Source: Burkholderia sp. SRS-W-2-2016
Lineage (GTDB): Bacteria; Pseudomonadota; Gammaproteobacteria; Burkholderiales; Burkholderiaceae
Reading direction: 5' to 3'
Length of the DNA: 64,000 bases
Assembly (NCBI RefSeq): GCF_001931485.1
Contig: NZ_MSDV01000058.1
Span: forward strand, 1 to 64,000
In this document: piece by piece, positions 62,653 through 64,000 of the stretch
How the letters are laid out: the number at the start of each line of letters is the position of its first letter
Numbering within the stretch: position 1 is the stretch's first letter
Position numbers and translations under genes: made by a program
The notes under the pieces: model-generated
What the model was told of the DNA's origin: nothing
Database searches by the model: none
The model's input: the letters and a program-made list of their open reading frames with translations, nothing else

Positions 62653-63453
62653 TCAAGCCGCGCCCGCCTGGTTTTGCATGAAATGTTTCTGCACCGCCTG
62701 CGCGGCGCCCTTGAGCAGCCCGAGATCCGCGCAGACCGCGACCACGCGCGCGCCCATCGACAGATAACGTTCCGCGTCGGCCTGCACCGGCGCGAGGATG
62801 CCGCTCGATTTGCCCGCCGCCTTCGCGCGCTCGAACACGTGCGCGATTGCCTGCTGCACGTCCGGATGGCCGGCGTTGCCGAGGTGTCCATACGACGCCG
62901 CGAGATCCGACGGGCCGACGAACACCGCGTCGACGCCGTCCACCGCGAGGATGCTGTCGATCGCCTCGACCGCATGGCGGCTTTCGATCTGCGGGATCAC
63001 GCAGACGTTGTCGTTGGCGATCTCGAAGTAATCGGCGACGGTGCCGTAACGGTTGCCGCGATGGCCGACCGACACGCCGCGAATGCCCTGCGGCGGATAA
63101 CGGGTCGACGCGACCGCGCGGGCGGCGTCGTCGGCGCTGTCGACGAACGGCACCAGGAAGTTCGAGAAGCCGCTGTCGAGAAAGCGTTTGATCGCGACGC
63201 TTTCGTTGGCCGGCGGGCGCACCACCGGCGCGGTGCCGCTGTCCTTGAGCGCCATCAGTTGCGGGATCAGCGTGAGCACGTCGTTGGGCGCGTGCTCGGC
63301 GTCGAGCAGCATCCAGTCGAAGCCGACGGTGCCCATCACTTCAGTGACGATCGGGCTGGCCAGCGAACCCCAGCAGCCGATCTGGGTTTGGCCTTCCCGC
63401 ACCGCGCGGCGGAAGCGGTTGGGCAGGGACTGGTAGGGCGTGACAGCGGGCAT
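62653..63453 (-). CDS. garL: HpcH/HpaI-family 5-keto-4-deoxy-glucarate aldolase (GarL type)
   Basis: A 266-aa metal-dependent class II aldolase. It splits 5-keto-4-deoxy-D-glucarate into pyruvate and tartronate semialdehyde. Visible blocks are QIGCWGSLASPIVTEVMGTVGFDWMLLDAEHAPND, RGVSVGHRGNRYG, VIPQIESRHAVEAIDSILAVDGVDAVFVGPSDLAASYG and AVCADLGLLKGAAQ, all characteristic of GarL/HpaI. GAGGAGA precedes the ATG at 63453; the longer open frame is rejected. Operon with garR. Confidence 0.92.
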   Translation of the reverse strand: MPAVTPYQSLPNRFRRAVREGQTQIGCWGSLASPIVTEVMGTVGFDWMLLDAEHAPNDVLTLIPQLMALKDSGTAPVVRPPANESVAIKRFLDSGFSNFLVPFVDSADDAARAVASTRYPPQGIRGVSVGHRGNRYGTVADYFEIANDNVCVIPQIESRHAVEAIDSILAVDGVDAVFVGPSDLAASYGHLGNAGHPDVQQAIAHVFERAKAAGKSSGILAPVQADAERYLSMGARVVAVCADLGLLKGAAQAVQKHFMQNQAGAA

Positions 63454-63533
63454 GCGGTATCTCCTCGAACTTCTATGGATCGGGAACAGGCTCGGCCGAC
63501 GCCCCAAAAAACGCAAAACGCGAGTTATAGGTC

Positions 63534-63546
63534 GTCGTACATCTAA
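63534..63546 (-). promoter_or_regulatory. Uronate-cluster motif, copy 3
   Basis: Reads TTAGATGTACGAC on the minus strand, close to the AAGTTGTACGAT element, about 85 nt upstream of the aldolase operon. Confidence 0.4.
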
Positions 63547-63640
63547 ACTCAGATTAGCACTGGGCCCGGTCGTTGTAACGGGCACGTAAACCCGTATGTC
63601 CCTGTCCAACAAGCGTTTCAGGTTGCATGAAGGCCTCTCA

Positions 63641-63652
63641 ATGTTGTAGGAT
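63641..63652 (+). promoter_or_regulatory. Uronate-cluster motif, copy 4
   Basis: ATGTTGTAGGAT matches AAGTTGTACGAT at 10 of 12 positions and lies 39 nt before the aldehyde dehydrogenase ATG. Confidence 0.4.
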
Positions 63653-63690
63653 GACTTATATCCAAAGCGTTCATTTGAGGAAAGCCAAAA

Positions 63691-64000
63691 ATGCCTATTA
63701 CCGGCGAAATGCTGATCGGTCGCAAAGCGGTGCGCGGCGAAGAAAAAGCGCTGCGCGCATTCAATCCTGCCACGGGTTCCGAGATCGCGGAGCCGGTGTT
63801 CGGCAGCGGCACGGTCGCCAATGTCAACGCGGCTTGCGAGCTCGCGCAACAGGCGTTCGACTCGTATCGTCAACTGCCGCTCGCGGTGCGCGCCGAGTTT
63901 CTCGAGCGTATCGCCGACGGCATCACCGCGCTCGGCGATGAGCTGATCGAGCGCGCGCAGGCCGAATCGGGTCTGCCGAAAGCGCGTCTGGAAGGCGAGC
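63691..64000 (+). CDS. Aldehyde dehydrogenase, probably 2,5-dioxovalerate (alpha-ketoglutaric semialdehyde) dehydrogenase, partial
   Basis: The first 103 codons of an aldehyde dehydrogenase cut by the window end. MPITGEMLIGRKAVRG..AFNPATGSEIAEPVFGSGTVANVNAACELAQQAFDSYRQLP is the N-terminus typical of KGSA dehydrogenases, followed by RAEFLERIADGI and ERAQAESGLPKARLEGE. GAGGAAAG precedes the ATG. It would oxidise alpha-ketoglutaric semialdehyde to 2-oxoglutarate, the other outlet of the oxidative uronate pathway. It is divergent from garL-garR. Confidence 0.85.
   Translation, partial: MPITGEMLIGRKAVRGEEKALRAFNPATGSEIAEPVFGSGTVANVNAACELAQQAFDSYRQLPLAVRAEFLERIADGITALGDELIERAQAESGLPKARLEGE

Overview
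The window is high-GC DNA with the gene content and order of a Burkholderiaceae chromosome, most likely Paraburkholderia, Caballeronia or a related Burkholderia. This rests on recognisable families: a malonate decarboxylase operon, a YtfQRT/YjfF-type sugar transporter, CioAB-type cytochrome bd oxidase, and uronate dehydrogenase with GarL/GarR. I cannot name a species. I see no rRNA, tRNA, CRISPR array, insertion sequence or replication origin. The region is a patchwork of catabolic, transport and regulatory units.

Positions 1-10.9 kb hold a LysR regulator divergent from an FUSC-type efflux protein, a small exported protein, a CoA-transferase, small membrane proteins (GlsB/YeaQ type, MgtC type), a membrane-anchored metallophosphoesterase, a RutE-like nitroreductase and AlkB. 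Positions 10.9-16.2 kb are a complete sugar ABC transporter (binding protein, double ATPase, two permeases) behind a palindromic operator/promoter, with a UUCG-loop terminator between the binding protein and the ATPase. Then come a MocR-type regulator divergent from a PaiB-like flavin protein, and a lytic transglycosylase (MltF type) with a membrane protein.

Positions 21-30 kb: a frameshifted gene remnant, then the tightly overlapping operon mdcR(GntR)-mdcA-B-C-D-E-G-H on the minus strand. It encodes a soluble, biotin-independent malonate decarboxylase and its cofactor-making enzymes, and is divergent from an MFS carrier that probably imports malonate. Positions 30-36.6 kb hold an EamA exporter/LysR pair, an OprB-like porin with an excellent Fur box upstream, a Gly/Ser-rich exported protein, arylamine N-acetyltransferase, and an isoprenylcysteine-methyltransferase-like membrane protein preceded by a 12-bp minisatellite.

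Positions 36.7-44.3 kb form a candidate uncharacterised catabolic locus: two HutC-type regulators, a polar amino-acid-type ABC transporter, and a divergent operon of an isopenicillin-N-synthase-like dioxygenase and an FAD 2-hydroxyacid dehydrogenase. Twin GTATATAC operators lie in the divergent promoter region. Positions 44.4-50 kb carry a ModA-like binding protein, a 1138-residue GMC oxidoreductase/alpha-beta hydrolase fusion with a Cys cluster and a Cys nucleophile, and a sigma-like protein. Positions 50-55.5 kb hold a hybrid histidine kinase, a convergent LuxR-type response regulator overlapping its 3' end, and a cydAB operon plus a DUF2474-like micro-gene missed by length cut-offs, with a perfect FNR/Anr box upstream.

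Positions 57-64 kb are a uronate/aldarate module (uronate dehydrogenase, hexuronate-type MFS, tartronate semialdehyde reductase, aldolase, aldehyde dehydrogenase running off the window) sharing a repeated 12-bp motif. It is interrupted at 59.7-61.4 kb by an AT-richer island encoding an RNase A-like toxin with two paralogous CdiI-type immunity proteins. This island is the most interesting accessory element in the window.
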